Below, piece by piece: positions 25,219 to 35,397 of a DNA stretch of 38,820 nt. Source of the DNA: Moraxellaceae bacterium REDSEA-S32_B1 (GTDB lineage Bacteria > Pseudomonadota > Gammaproteobacteria > Pseudomonadales > Moraxellaceae); contig LUOR01000031.1 in NCBI GenBank assembly GCA_001626925.1, forward strand, positions 1 to 38,820, written 5' to 3'. The translations under genes were made by a program, and so were the position numbers. The notes under the pieces were generated by a model. It made no database searches, had not been told where the DNA came from, and saw only the letters and a list, made by a program, of their open reading frames with translations. Within the stretch, counting starts at the first letter, position 1; each line of letters starts with the position of its first letter.

Positions 25219-27876
25219 TTGGATTGGCTACCAAGCGTAGGAATCAATATTGATCTGCGCCTTGATGCGCTGAGTTTGATGTTTAGCATGCTGATCACAG
25301 GGATCGGCACACTGATTTTCATTTACGCTTATTATTACCTCAGTGCAAAAAATTCGCTGGCTAAGCTATATAGCCTGCTGATGCTGTTTATGGCGGCGAT
25401 GCTCGGTATCTCCCTGTCTAACAATTTAATGATTCTGCTAATCTTTTGGGAACTGACCAGTATTTCATCGTTTCTGTTAGTCGGTTATTGGCAACGCTAT
25501 GCCGCAGCACAACGTGGCGCACGCATGGCGCTGACCATCACAGGCATGGGTGGTCTGTGTATGCTCGGGGGCTTTATCCTGATTGGTCAGGTTGCAGGGA
25601 CATACCAAATTGACCAGTTGTTTGAACGTGCTGATATTATTCAAAATAGCCCGTATTTTTTACCGATTTTATTTTTGGTGTTAATGGGTGCATTTACCAA
25701 AAGTGCGCAATTTCCCTTTCACTTTTGGTTGCCGAATGCGATGGCGGCACCGACACCTGTTTCAGCCTATCTACACTCTGCAACGATGGTTAAAGCAGGG
25801 ATTTTCTTATTAGCGCGTCTTTCGCCGATCTTTGTTGGGGCAAGTTTGTATCATGGCATTGTCACCACGGTCGGTTTGCTGACCTTATGTATCGGCGCAT
25901 TTTTAGCAATTTTTAAAGAAGATTTAAAAGGCTTACTTGCCTATTCGACCATTAGTCATTTAGGGTTGATTGTCTGCCTACTCGGTATCGGTTCACCGCT
26001 TGCAATTGCTGCGGCGATTTTCCACATCATTAACCATGCCACCTTTAAAGCGGCATTGTTTATGATTGCGGGGATTATTGACCATGAAGCAGGTACACGG
26101 GATTTACGTAAGCTCAGCGGTTTGTGGCAATTCCTCCCGATCACGAGCACAATGGCAATGGTCACTTGTGCTGCGATGGCGGGTGTACCGCTGACCAATG
26201 GCTTCTTGTCTAAAGAAATGTTCTACACTGAGTTGGTTGCGAGCCATTCAGGCATTTGGCTGAGTATCATGGTGATCTTGGCGACTTTGGCAGGAATCTT
26301 TGCGGTAGCGTATTCCGTACGTTTTGTGCATGGGGTATTTTTCGATGCACAATATGGTAAGCCGTTGCCAAATCAAGACATTCACGAACCTGTCAAAGGC
26401 ATGCTTGCACCTGTTACCTTGTTAGCGATTCTATGCATTATTGTTGGTATTGTTCCTGCGCTAACGGTGCAAGGTATTGTCAATCAAGTGACTACCGCGA
26501 CTGTGCAACATCATGACTTTGAGCATGTACATCTCGCTCTGTGGCATGGTTTCAATGTACCACTCGTGATGAGTATCATCGCCTTAGTTGGTGGTGTGTT
26601 GTTCTATTTTAAATTGGCCAAAAATGGACGCATTCGTCAGATCGACCTCGATCCACCACTTGGTAAGTTTCGTGGTTTATATTTATTTGACGCATTTTTA
26701 AAGCGTTTATTCTTATTTAGTCGTGCCGTGAAGAAAAATACCGAAACAGGTTCATTGCAAAAGTATTTATTCGTCATCCTGTGTTTTAGCATGTTGATGG
26801 TGGTCATTCCGCTGTTTGGCCATGATATTTCGCAAGGTACACGAGAGCTAAGCCACGCACCAACTGCCGCCATTGTATTTTGGTTATTACTGATCACGGC
26901 GTGTTTAATGATGTTGTGGTTCCATCACGAACGGATCAAAGCTGTATTAATCAGTGGCGGTATCGGCTTGGTCGTGAGTATGACTTTCGTGGCATTGTCT
27001 GCACCTGACTTGGCATTGACGCAGATCACTGTTGATATTGTCACCACTGTGTTATTGCTGATGAGCCTGTCTTTATTACCTCAGCTCACACCTTATGAGT
27101 CGACACGCAGTCAGCGTTGGCGTGATGGCGTTTTAGCGATCGTCGGTGGTTTAGGTATAGGTTGGCTGACATGGTTGGTGCTGACACGTGAGCATCAATC
27201 GATTTCATGGTTCTTCCAACAACAGTCGATTCCACTCGGTGGTGGCTCGAATGTAGTCAATGTCATCCTTGTGGATTTCCGTGGTTTTGATACTTTCGGT
27301 GAAATTACTGTACTTGCGATTGCTGCCATCGGTGCGCTGTGTCTGATGGATGGCATGCGTGCGCATGGCACAACGATGACGGAAGGTTTAAGCCATCGTT
27401 TCATTCCTTCTCCGCTAATGTTGCGCATGGCGATGTCATGGGTCATGCCACTGGCATTGGTGGTGAGTTTGTATATCTTCTTGCGTGGTCACAATTTGCC
27501 AGGCGGTGGATTCATTGCAGGATTGGTCACCTCGATTGCCCTTGTGATTCAGTATATGGCATATGGTCAAGATCGTACTGAGCAAATTCTCAAAGCAGGC
27601 TCTGGACGTCTATATGAAAAATGGATTGGTGTCGGCTTAGTTATTGCGGGAGGAACAGGTGTTGCTGCTTGGGCTTGGGGTCGACCATTCTTGACCAGTG
27701 CGCACATCTATGTCGATCCACCTTTAATCGGCAAATTACATTTGGCTTCTGCGGCCGCATTCGATGTTGGGGTATACATCACTGTCGTTGGCGCAACCAT
27801 GTTGCTCATCTCGGTACTTGGTGACTCCAGACACTCAAGTATGTCTGGACCGTTACCTTCAGGAGATCAATCATGA
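25219..27876 (+). CDS. mnhA: MrpA/MnhA with fused MrpB domain, Na+/H+ antiporter subunit A, 5' end damaged
   Basis: Largest subunit of the Mrp cation/proton antiporter, related to NuoL. The ion-path helices are intact: LLIFWELTSISSFLLVGYW, then AFTKSAQFPFHFWLPNAMAA with PVSAYLHSATMVKAGIF, and IINHATFKAALFMIAGIIDH. The C-terminus is a fused MrpB domain (FLRGHNLPGGGFIAGL). The gene start is abnormal. A GTG at 25149 opens MLFLIILLPLLLGTTMVWGL, the expected first helix, but this frame stops at 25251. The rest, from DWLPSVGINIDLRL on, is in another frame with only TTG 25219 or later starts (first ATG about 25279). About 40-50 residues (loop and second helix) seem deleted with loss of frame. Function is uncertain; downstream genes are intact and overlap normally. 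Confidence 0.8.
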   Translation: MDWLPSVGINIDLRLDALSLMFSMLITGIGTLIFIYAYYYLSAKNSLAKLYSLLMLFMAAMLGISLSNNLMILLIFWELTSISSFLLVGYWQRYAAAQRGARMALTITGMGGLCMLGGFILIGQVAGTYQIDQLFERADIIQNSPYFLPILFLVLMGAFTKSAQFPFHFWLPNAMAAPTPVSAYLHSATMVKAGIFLLARLSPIFVGASLYHGIVTTVGLLTLCIGAFLAIFKEDLKGLLAYSTISHLGLIVCLLGIGSPLAIAAAIFHIINHATFKAALFMIAGIIDHEAGTRDLRKLSGLWQFLPITSTMAMVTCAAMAGVPLTNGFLSKEMFYTELVASHSGIWLSIMVILATLAGIFAVAYSVRFVHGVFFDAQYGKPLPNQDIHEPVKGMLAPVTLLAILCIIVGIVPALTVQGIVNQVTTATVQHHDFEHVHLALWHGFNVPLVMSIIALVGGVLFYFKLAKNGRIRQIDLDPPLGKFRGLYLFDAFLKRLFLFSRAVKKNTETGSLQKYLFVILCFSMLMVVIPLFGHDISQGTRELSHAPTAAIVFWLLLITACLMMLWFHHERIKAVLISGGIGLVVSMTFVALSAPDLALTQITVDIVTTVLLLMSLSLLPQLTPYESTRSQRWRDGVLAIVGGLGIGWLTWLVLTREHQSISWFFQQQSIPLGGGSNVVNVILVDFRGFDTFGEITVLAIAAIGALCLMDGMRAHGTTMTEGLSHRFIPSPLMLRMAMSWVMPLALVVSLYIFLRGHNLPGGGFIAGLVTSIALVIQYMAYGQDRTEQILKAGSGRLYEKWIGVGLVIAGGTGVAAWAWGRPFLTSAHIYVDPPLIGKLHLASAAAFDVGVYITVVGATMLLISVLGDSRHSSMSGPLPSGDQS

Positions 27877-28241
27877 TTAGTATGGAATTTTTAATCGCCT
27901 CAGGTGTCGGATTTGTGACAGCAACAGGGATTTATCTATTGCTTCGTCGTCGTACCTTTCCTGTGGTACTGGGACTTGCCATGATTGGTTATGCGGTCAA
28001 TGTATTTTTATTTAGCATGGGACGCCTCGAGTTTAATGCCCCTGCGATTTTGACCGATGCTATTAAAGTCTCCGACCCGCTACCACAAGCATTGGTATTG
28101 ACTGCTATTGTAATTGGCTTTGCCACCACAGCCTTTGTGGTGCAACTTGCTTTGCGTAGCCGTTATGAGTCTGGTAATGATCATGTCGACTCGAAAGATG
28201 AAGCAGAAATTACCTACGATCCACGTGAGGATCAACCTTGA
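27873..28241 (+). CDS. mnhC: MrpC/MnhC, antiporter subunit C (NuoK-like), 122 aa
   Basis: Small NuoK-like membrane subunit with three helices. FPVVLGLAMIGYAVNVFLFS is the family motif, and DPLPQALVLTAIVIGFATTA is the conserved third helix. It ends in a short acidic tail. It overlaps the mrpA stop (ATGA) and has AGGAG upstream, so is translationally coupled. Part of the A-C-D-E-F-G order of group 2 Mrp operons. Confidence 0.93.
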   Translation: MISMEFLIASGVGFVTATGIYLLLRRRTFPVVLGLAMIGYAVNVFLFSMGRLEFNAPAILTDAIKVSDPLPQALVLTAIVIGFATTAFVVQLALRSRYESGNDHVDSKDEAEITYDPREDQP

Positions 28242-30049
28242 TGAGTTTTTTTGTGGATTTTTGGCAGTTACACTTCCCGATTTTATCGATACTTTTACCT
28301 GCATTTACAGGTTTTGCGCTGATTTTGCTCGGCAACCCAGGTTCAGGCTCATTAAAGACTGACCCTCGTCAGCCGCTTCGTCATGCGATCAGTCTAGGTT
28401 CTGCCGTGATTGGTTTGATTCTTGCGCTATGTATGGTCGACTTTGCCAATACGGGTCAAATTAAAGCGTATTTCTTGAGTGAGTGGTCTGCGCCATTTGG
28501 TATTGCTTTAGTCGTTGATCGTCTCTCTGCGATGATGGTGCTCCTCACTTATATTGTCGCTTTGCCTGTGTTGTGGTTTGCCAGTGCAGAATGGGATCAA
28601 CGTGGACGCTATTTCCATGCGATGTTCCATTTCTTATTGATGGGTGTGAGTGGTGCATTTCTAACAGGCGATTTATTCAACTTATTTGTTTTCTTTGAAG
28701 TATTACTTCTCGCCTCTTATGTGTTGCTTTTGCATCATCACAATAAGGCACGTTTTAAGCTCGGTTTGCACTACGTCATTATCAATTTACTTGCTTCGGC
28801 AATGTTCTTGATCGGACTGGGGCTCATTTACGGCAATGTCGGCAGTCTGAATATGGCGGATGTGGCGAGATTATTCCCTCGTTTAGACAGCGATCAGCAC
28901 CAACTTGCGATGGCAGGTGCGATGTTGCTATTCGTAGTATTTGGTATTAAAGCCGCGATGTTGCCTGTCGGTTTTTGGCTACCAAAAACCTATGCTGTGG
29001 CGGCGACACCTGTGGCAGCGATTTTTGCATTGATGTCCAAAGTCGGTATTTACGCCATTCTGCGGGTCAACGGCACTGTATTTAGCGACCCACAAGGGCA
29101 ATATTTACTGGAAAATTGGCTTCTGATCATTGGCGTACTCACCAGTATTTATGGTGCACTCGGTGCAATCGCAGCGGAGCGTTTACGTCGTTTTATCGGC
29201 TTTATGATGTTGTCCTCGATTGGGACGATTTTAATTGCTGTATCATTATTTAGCACCCAAGCTTGGGCGGCAGGATTGTATTATTTAATACACAGCACCG
29301 TGATTGCGGCGACTTTCTACTTATTGGGTGAATGGATTAGCATTCAACGTGGTGCGCACAAAGATCACCTCAAGACTGCACCTGAAATGAAACAGCATAA
29401 ATTACTCAGCTTACTGTTTTTGGTGGTTGCATTGATGATGGCTGGCTTGCCGCCATTTAGTGGTTTTATTGGTAAAGTTTTTTTAATGCAAGGCACGCTG
29501 TATCATCCACAAAAAGTTTGGATCATTTTGGTAGTGCTATTGGTGAGTTTACTCAGTATCTTGGCATTTGTCCGTGCAGGCTACGTGATCTTTTGGCGAG
29601 CAAGCACACCAGAGTCCAATCCAAAAGAAGAAGCGTATGCACTTTATCAAGCGTTGCCTGATCGACCAAATCGTCGTTTGGACATCGTGATCTATGCGCT
29701 ACTGATTGGTTTAACGGGTTATGCTTTATTGGCACAGCCCGTTTACCAATATACCTATGCGGCGGCGGAGCAACTACAAAACAAACAACACTACCAAGCT
29801 GTCTTATTAAAAAATAATAATCGTGGCGATGTGGTTAGCACCCAACCATTTAATCCATATTACTTACCGCATTTGAAATATCGTGAAGACACCATTGATG
29901 ATCCTTATGCGAAATATATTCCATTTGTGATTTCACCGAAAACACTTGCGGGAGAACATATCCCAGAGGAGCTTAAAACTGCGCCTGAGATTTCGACTGA
30001 AGTTCCTGCATTGCCCGATGATGATGCCAAACTGGTGCCAGTGGAGTAA
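28241..30049 (+). CDS. mnhD: MrpD/MnhD, antiporter subunit D (NuoM/N-like), 602 aa
   Basis: Proton-channel subunit homologous to NuoM/N, with about 14 helices. FLTGDLFNLFVFFEVLLLAS contains the conserved Glu, KAAMLPVGFWLPKTYAVAAT the conserved Lys, and LMSKVGIYAILRV and AGLPPFSGFIGKV follow. The C-terminal 90 residues are a hydrophilic extension ending in an acidic tail. ATG 28241 overlaps the mnhC stop (TGATG) and has GAGG upstream; an in-frame TTG at 28238 is not needed. Confidence 0.94.
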   Translation: MSFFVDFWQLHFPILSILLPAFTGFALILLGNPGSGSLKTDPRQPLRHAISLGSAVIGLILALCMVDFANTGQIKAYFLSEWSAPFGIALVVDRLSAMMVLLTYIVALPVLWFASAEWDQRGRYFHAMFHFLLMGVSGAFLTGDLFNLFVFFEVLLLASYVLLLHHHNKARFKLGLHYVIINLLASAMFLIGLGLIYGNVGSLNMADVARLFPRLDSDQHQLAMAGAMLLFVVFGIKAAMLPVGFWLPKTYAVAATPVAAIFALMSKVGIYAILRVNGTVFSDPQGQYLLENWLLIIGVLTSIYGALGAIAAERLRRFIGFMMLSSIGTILIAVSLFSTQAWAAGLYYLIHSTVIAATFYLLGEWISIQRGAHKDHLKTAPEMKQHKLLSLLFLVVALMMAGLPPFSGFIGKVFLMQGTLYHPQKVWIILVVLLVSLLSILAFVRAGYVIFWRASTPESNPKEEAYALYQALPDRPNRRLDIVIYALLIGLTGYALLAQPVYQYTYAAAEQLQNKQHYQAVLLKNNNRGDVVSTQPFNPYYLPHLKYREDTIDDPYAKYIPFVISPKTLAGEHIPEELKTAPEISTEVPALPDDDAKLVPVE

Positions 30050-30052
30050 GTT

Positions 30053-30646
30053 ATGACTGATCAAATCACGCCAAAGCCAAGTGCAGTTGAATCCACGCAA
30101 GCAGATCAACTTAATGACCCAGTTTTGCCCGCAACATGGGTTTGGCGCATGTTCCCGCATCCATTAGTTTCGTGCTTTGTATTTATTGCATGGTTGATGC
30201 TGAACCACAGCGTCAGTCTAGGCAATCTTTTGCTCGCTTTGATCTTGGCGATACTGATTCCAAAAATCATGCAAGCATTTATCACCAGAACGCCACAGCT
30301 GGATTGGGTGACGGCATTTAAATTATTTTTTGTGGTGTTGTACGACATTATCATCAGTAATTTTAAAGTCGCAAAGTTGGTACTTGGTCCATCACATCAG
30401 TTACATCCTGCGTGGTATCGTGTGCCACTCGATAGCAATCACGATCACGTCAACACTTTATTGGCAATGATCATCACCACCACACCAGGCACCGTATCGG
30501 CAGGTATTGATTTGCAACGTGGGGATATTTTGGTGCACAGTTTAAGTAGTCTTGATACCGAAGTAGATATTGCTGAAATCAAAGCACGTTACGAACAACC
30601 TCTGATTCAAATCTTCCATGCTCAGCCACGGGAGGAACAAGGATGA
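30053..30646 (+). CDS. mnhE: MrpE/MnhE, antiporter subunit E, 197 aa
   Basis: Two or three N-terminal helices (about residues 35-75 and 84-106), then a cytoplasmic domain with the family sequence TLLAMIITTTPGTVSAGIDL and LVHSLSSLDTEVDIAEIK. Needed for a stable Mrp complex in other bacteria. It starts three bases after mnhD and overlaps mnhF by ATGA. Confidence 0.92.
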   Translation: MTDQITPKPSAVESTQADQLNDPVLPATWVWRMFPHPLVSCFVFIAWLMLNHSVSLGNLLLALILAILIPKIMQAFITRTPQLDWVTAFKLFFVVLYDIIISNFKVAKLVLGPSHQLHPAWYRVPLDSNHDHVNTLLAMIITTTPGTVSAGIDLQRGDILVHSLSSLDTEVDIAEIKARYEQPLIQIFHAQPREEQG

Positions 30647-30918
30647 TTTTTTTACCTTATGTGCTGATGATTAGTATCATTGCCATCACTATCTCGACAT
30701 TCCTTTGCATTATTCGCCTGATCATTGGACCATCGGTTGTTGATCGACTGCTCGCACTGGACACTTTATTTTTGAATGCAACCTGTTTGATCGTGGTGCT
30801 CGGTGTGTATTGGACGACGACTGATTTATTTGAATCTGCGTTATTGGTGGCGATGTTTGGCTTCGTATCGACTGCGGCACTGGCACGTTACTTCACCACT
30901 GGTCATGTGATCGATTGA
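30643..30918 (+). CDS. mnhF: MrpF/MnhF, antiporter subunit F, 91 aa
   Basis: Three-helix subunit with the family motif IIGPSVVDRLLALDTL in the loop after helix 1 and ATCLIVVLGVYW in helix 2. A strong GGGAGGAA ribosome-binding site lies inside the end of mnhE, and the start overlaps the mnhE stop. Confidence 0.93.
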   Translation: MIFLPYVLMISIIAITISTFLCIIRLIIGPSVVDRLLALDTLFLNATCLIVVLGVYWTTTDLFESALLVAMFGFVSTAALARYFTTGHVID

Positions 30919-30931
30919 GGAGTTCTAAATA

Positions 30932-31330
30932 ATGTTAATCATGGAAATCTTGATCTCGATCTTTTTGATTATCGGCTCATTCTTCGTCCTAGTCGGTGGC
31001 ATTGGTATGGTGCGCCTACCCGATCTCTTTATGCGCCTACATGCACCGACCAAAGCAAGCACACTCGGCTTAGGAAGCTTTTTGATCGCAGGGATGATTT
31101 ATGCGGCATTTCATGGGCGTTTTGGTTTTCCTGAAATTCTATTAACGCTTTTAGCTTTTGTCACTGCACCTGTATCCGCCAACCTCTTAGCGCAAGCGGC
31201 GATCCATTTAAACCTACGCTCAAAAAGTGGCGATGTACCTGAAGCGATCAATCGCCCACTACCGTGGCAACGCCAACGATCGGCGCTATTTCGTGCTGAA
31301 AATCGAGATAAAACCCGCCGTAGTGATTAA
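30932..31330 (+). CDS. mnhG: MrpG/MnhG, antiporter subunit G, 132 aa
   Basis: Three-helix subunit with the family block GGIGMVRLPDLFMRLHAPTK, then STLGLGSFLIAG, and LTLLAFVTAPVSANLLAQAA. The basic C-terminus extends beyond the usual length of about 110. It is the last gene of the operon; TTGAGGAG precedes ATG 30932. I see no clear terminator before the decayed gene at 31394. Confidence 0.92.
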   Translation: MLIMEILISIFLIIGSFFVLVGGIGMVRLPDLFMRLHAPTKASTLGLGSFLIAGMIYAAFHGRFGFPEILLTLLAFVTAPVSANLLAQAAIHLNLRSKSGDVPEAINRPLPWQRQRSALFRAENRDKTRRSD

Positions 31331-31393
31331 ATCCTGTTGACAGCTATATTGCATTGCGCCTATTTTCAACAAAACATCACTAAGAAATAAGTC

Positions 31394-32199
31394 ATGCTCA
31401 AGAATAAACCATTCCACTTTCTTTCAGCCTACTTATTTTCTCTGTATATAGTTATGCTGATGCGCCAAGTGAGTCGAATGAATCTAAAGTTACATATTAT
31501 AAAAGTTGTAGTGATGCAATAATGGCTTAGCTCAACACAATAGAGACCTTTCATCAAGCGTTTTTGGCTGGAGAATCGGATTGTATTGTCATTGATGCTA
31601 CGCATGTCTTACTGGCGACAAGTCAAGCTTTGCCTGACGATCGCTTTCAAACCATAGCGTACGATTTGCGAGTACGGCTAATCAATATTGAGAACAATGA
31701 CGTTATTTCGCAAACTTTACATCCGAAAAAGCTCAACTCTCGGGTCGAAAATTAAGAAACCATTTTCTTAGATAAGGCACACTTTTCAACACTTAAAAAC
31801 CAACATGTGATTGGCATTCGTCACAGCTGGGAAGATTATGATGGTTTTAATTCAACCAGTGAATATATTGATCTTGTGCATTTGAAACCAAACCATAATA
31901 ACATACGGTTCGTTTTACAAGGTTTGCCGATGCGTGAAACTTTTTATGCCAAAGGGGAGTACCCATCGAATCATGCGACTTGGAGCGCAGTGATCAATAG
32001 CCTAATGATTTTAGATAAAAAAGTCAGTCACGGTTTGTAAGATTTGATTTTGAAACAACGCTATACCTATAACGAAGCGCATAAAGAATCAAGATGCAAA
32101 CCAACCAAATCGCTGCATAGCGAGAGCTTGCGCATCTCATGTTATGGTAAAGAGTATCCTTTCGATCCACAAGATTTTAATCAAGTGAATGTGATTTAG
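31394..32199 (+). pseudogene. decayed gene for a secreted/periplasmic protein (about 265 codons)
   Basis: From ATG 31394 a signal-like start (FHFLSAYLFSLY) is followed by a 2-base insertion near 31443 (TATATA instead of TATA). The corrected frame (YADAPSESNESKVTYYKSCS) then runs to 32199, interrupted by TAG 31528, TAA 31753 and TAA 32038. Between the stops the frame is long and protein-like: AFLAGESDCIVIDATHVLLA, IGIRHSWEDYDGFNSTSEYI and NHATWSAVINSLMILDKK. I do not know the family. All three stops could come from one-base changes of Gln or Glu codons. The gap between the mrp operon and rbfA holds only this remnant. Confidence 0.65.
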
Positions 32200-32224
32200 C
32201 CTGCTTTTTGAAAATTGGCGCATA

Positions 32225-32251
32225 AAAAACCCAGACACATAGTCTGGGTTT
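32225..32251 (-). terminator. intrinsic terminator after rbfA
   Basis: Leftward strand: AAACCCAGAC, a 5-base loop, GTCTGGGTTT and further T (32251-32225). It closes the rimP-nusA-infB-rbfA operon 20 bases after the rbfA stop. Confidence 0.9.
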
Positions 32252-32271
32252 ATCGAACTTAGTGAATAAAA

Positions 32272-32673
32272 TTACTCATCATCGTTTTGATTAGTTTTAG
32301 GTGGCAAGTCTTGCACTGCTTTTTCAATCAAACCAAACATATAGTTGCCGTAAGCATTGGTCTTATCATAATGAAAACGCAATCGTGGTGTAATCCGTGT
32401 CTTAATCCGACGACTCAACTCTTGACGCAAAAAACCTGACGCTTTATTCAGCACTTCTAGGCTTTCTTGGTGTGCATCTTCAGATTGATCATCTTCGAGT
32501 TCACGTCCCATCACCGTCACATAGACATCTGCGTAGCCAAGATCAGGGCTGACCTTGACCGCAGAGATCGTGACTAAACCACCTAAACGCGGATCTTTGA
32601 GTTCCAAGCGAATCAGTTCAGCAAGCTCTCGCTGTACCGTATCCGCCATCCGCTTTAAGCGTTGACCTGACAT
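32272..32673 (-). CDS. rbfA: RbfA, 30S ribosome-binding factor, 133 aa
   Basis: Cold-shock factor for 16S rRNA 5' maturation. KH-like fold with RLKRMADTVQRELAELIRLE at the start, DPRLGGLVTISAVKVSPDLG and the end LRFHYDKTNAYGN. The length is normal, with an acidic tail. ATG 32673 shares one base with the infB stop (TAATG). Confidence 0.95.
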   Translation of the reverse strand: MSGQRLKRMADTVQRELAELIRLELKDPRLGGLVTISAVKVSPDLGYADVYVTVMGRELEDDQSEDAHQESLEVLNKASGFLRQELSRRIKTRITPRLRFHYDKTNAYGNYMFGLIEKAVQDLPPKTNQNDDE

Positions 32674-35384
32674 TACAGACTCCGTTTAATGGTTTGTACG
32701 TCGTAAACTTCGATTTTGTCCAGCTCTTGAATGTCTTTATAGCCTTTAACCGCTAGACCACATTCCATCCCCGCACGCACTTCTTCGACCACTTCTTTGA
32801 AGCGACGCAATGACTCCAACTCACCTTGGAACACCACCACATCGTCACGTAATACACGAATCGGCTTGTTACGGTGAATCACACCTTCCATCACCATACA
32901 GCCTGCTGCCGCACCGAACTTACTCGAGCGGAACACTTCACGCACTTGCGCCACACCAAGAATCGTTTCACGATGTTCAGGTGCCAATTTACCACTCATG
33001 GCGTCTTTGACATCATCAATCAATTCATAAATGATGCTGTAATAACGAATATCCACGCCATCTTGATCAGAACGCTGACGCGCTGCTGTATCAGCACGCA
33101 CGTTAAAGCCAAGTAATACCGCTTCAGACGATTCTGCCAAGATCACGTCAGATTCAGTGATCGCACCAACACCCGAGCTAATAATGCGTACTTGTACTTC
33201 ATCGGTAGATAGCTCAGTCAATGCCACGCTCAATGCTTCAAGTGAACCACGTACATCAGCACGCATCACCACATTGACGGTTGGGACATCTTGTTTGCCC
33301 ATAGACGCCATGAGGTTTTCAAGACGCATTGCGCTTTGACGGTCGATACGTTTTTGACGCTCACGGTCAGAGCGTGCATCCGCCACTTCACGTGCTTTCT
33401 TTTCATCATTCACGACAAGGACTTCATCACCCGCCATTGGCGCTTCTGGTAGACCTAAAATTTCCACTGGAATCGAAGGACCTGCCGTCTTGATACGCTG
33501 ACCATTTTCATCAGTCATGGCACGTACACGTCCATAAGACGAACCTGCAAGCACCAAATCACCAATGTTCAATGTACCGTTCTGTACCAAAATCGACGTC
33601 ACTGCACCACGACCTTTGTCCACACGTGCTTCAATCACCACACCTTGCGCAGCACCTTCACTTGACGCTTGAAGTTCCATCAATTCGGATTGAATCAAGA
33701 TCAAATCAAGTAACTCGTCAATGCCTTCACCGGTATGTGCAGACACTTTCGCTACTGGAACATCACCGCCCCATTGCTCAGGCACGATTTCTTTGGCAGT
33801 CAATTCATTCAAGACACGATCAGGATCGGCTGATTCTTTATCCATCTTGTTGATTGCCACGATAATCGGCGTACCCGCCGCACGTGCATGGTCAATCGCT
33901 TCGGCAGTTTGTGGCATCACACCATCATCTGCTGCAACGACCAAAATTACGATATCCGTCGCTTTGGCACCACGTGAACGCATCGAAGTGAACGCTGCGT
34001 GTCCTGGGGTATCTAAGAAAGTAATAATCCCTTTCTCAGTTTCGACGTGATAAGCACCAATGTGTTGAGTAATCCCGCCTGCTTCACCAGAAGCCACTTT
34101 CGAACGACGAATTTGATCAAGTAAAGAGGTTTTACCGTGATCGACGTGACCCATGATAGTCACGACTGGTGGACGAGTTGAAAGCTCACCACGTTTTTGT
34201 TCCGCTTGTTCAAGCAAGTTATCTTCGGCTGCGGTATCAGAAACCAGCACAGGATGGTGACCCATTTCTTCAACCACAAGTACTGCTGTATCTTGGTCAA
34301 TGGCTTGGTTTTGGGTGACCAATTCGCCCATTTTCATCAAGGTTTTGATGACTTCACGAACTTTGATCGCCATTTTTTGTGCAAGATCGCCAACCACGAT
34401 GGTTGAACCGATTTCCACATCATAGACTTGCTTTTTCACTGGTTTTTCAAAACCATGCTTATTGCCTTGACTGGTTTTTAATCCACGTTTATGGCTTGAG
34501 CGGTTGAAGTTTTGCTCTTCCTGATTGTGGCGACCACCTTTCCTTTGAGCACGTCCAGTGTTGCCGCCGCCACGCTTGATTTCACGATCTTCTTTTTCAA
34601 AAGAATCTTCGTAAGCCTGACCAACCAATCCATCTGCCAATGGCGCATCATCGACAATCTTAATCGAAGGTGTACTATTGCCTTCATATTTGGTTGCCAT
34701 TTTACGCATTTGCTCAAGGGTACGTTGCTGAGCTTCTTCAGCTGCTTTGCGACGTGCCGCTTCTTCAGTGGCTTTTAACTGTGCCGCCTGTTCCTCACGT
34801 GCTTTTTTCTCAGCAGCAGATTCAGTTGGCTTAGTTGGTTTTTCAGTTTTCGCTGATTTTTTCTTCACAACCACTGCCGCTTTTGGCTTATCAGTTGCTT
34901 CTTCTTTTTTGCCATGCATGGCACGCATCGCTTCAAGTGCAGCTTTCGGTTGATTCTTTTCAGTCGTCACTGATTTTTTGCTTGATGCGTTTTCAGCTGA
35001 AGCTTGTTTCGCCTTAGCCTCTTCCTGCGCCTTTTTCTCAGCTTCGGCTTTCGCTTTCGCCGCCTCTGCTTCTGCGACAAGTTTTGCAGGGTCTTGCTTC
35101 ATAAAGGTTTGTTTCTTGCGCACTTCAACATTGATCTTCTTGGTACGACCTGATGAGTCGGCAAGATTTGCTGTACCAGTGGTTTTACGCTTCAAGGTAA
35201 TTTTCCCTGCGCCCAACTTCCCACCAGCAGTATTGTTAAATTGCGCAAGCTTTTGTTGATCGTCAGAACTAATCACATCATCGGCATTGCGTTGCGGTAA
35301 ACCAGCAGCTCGAACTTGTTCGAGGAGCTTATCAACTGGACTATCTACGCTTTGCGCTAACTCTTGTATCGTCTTGTCCGTCAT
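32673..35384 (-). CDS. infB: translation initiation factor IF-2, 903 aa
   Basis: GTPase that brings fMet-tRNA to the 30S subunit. The N-terminal IF2N-like segment is [13 protein letters not shown], followed by a long Ala/Lys/Glu-rich linker (about 100-250). G-domain: GHVDHGKT at 412-419, [16 protein letters not shown] (G3) and NKMD (G4). Domains II-IV follow, ending TIKRSL. ATG 35384 is chosen because GAGGAGG is correctly placed and the IF2N similarity starts there; the frame extends 11 codons further into nusA. The linker composition gives false open frames on the opposite strand. Confidence 0.97.
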   Translation of the reverse strand: MTDKTIQELAQSVDSPVDKLLEQVRAAGLPQRNADDVISSDDQQKLAQFNNTAGGKLGAGKITLKRKTTGTANLADSSGRTKKINVEVRKKQTFMKQDPAKLVAEAEAAKAKAEAEKKAQEEAKAKQASAENASSKKSVTTEKNQPKAALEAMRAMHGKKEEATDKPKAAVVVKKKSAKTEKPTKPTESAAEKKAREEQAAQLKATEEAARRKAAEEAQQRTLEQMRKMATKYEGNSTPSIKIVDDAPLADGLVGQAYEDSFEKEDREIKRGGGNTGRAQRKGGRHNQEEQNFNRSSHKRGLKTSQGNKHGFEKPVKKQVYDVEIGSTIVVGDLAQKMAIKVREVIKTLMKMGELVTQNQAIDQDTAVLVVEEMGHHPVLVSDTAAEDNLLEQAEQKRGELSTRPPVVTIMGHVDHGKTSLLDQIRRSKVASGEAGGITQHIGAYHVETEKGIITFLDTPGHAAFTSMRSRGAKATDIVILVVAADDGVMPQTAEAIDHARAAGTPIIVAINKMDKESADPDRVLNELTAKEIVPEQWGGDVPVAKVSAHTGEGIDELLDLILIQSELMELQASSEGAAQGVVIEARVDKGRGAVTSILVQNGTLNIGDLVLAGSSYGRVRAMTDENGQRIKTAGPSIPVEILGLPEAPMAGDEVLVVNDEKKAREVADARSDRERQKRIDRQSAMRLENLMASMGKQDVPTVNVVMRADVRGSLEALSVALTELSTDEVQVRIISSGVGAITESDVILAESSEAVLLGFNVRADTAARQRSDQDGVDIRYYSIIYELIDDVKDAMSGKLAPEHRETILGVAQVREVFRSSKFGAAAGCMVMEGVIHRNKPIRVLRDDVVVFQGELESLRRFKEVVEEVRAGMECGLAVKGYKDIQELDKIEVYDVQTIKRSL

Positions 35385-35397
35385 TATGACCTCCTCT

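Noticed and set aside
34747..35259. Overlapping plus-strand open frames opposite infB
   Set aside because: They are produced by the Ala/Lys/Glu-rich linker of IF-2 read on the opposite strand; low complexity and no ribosome-binding sites.
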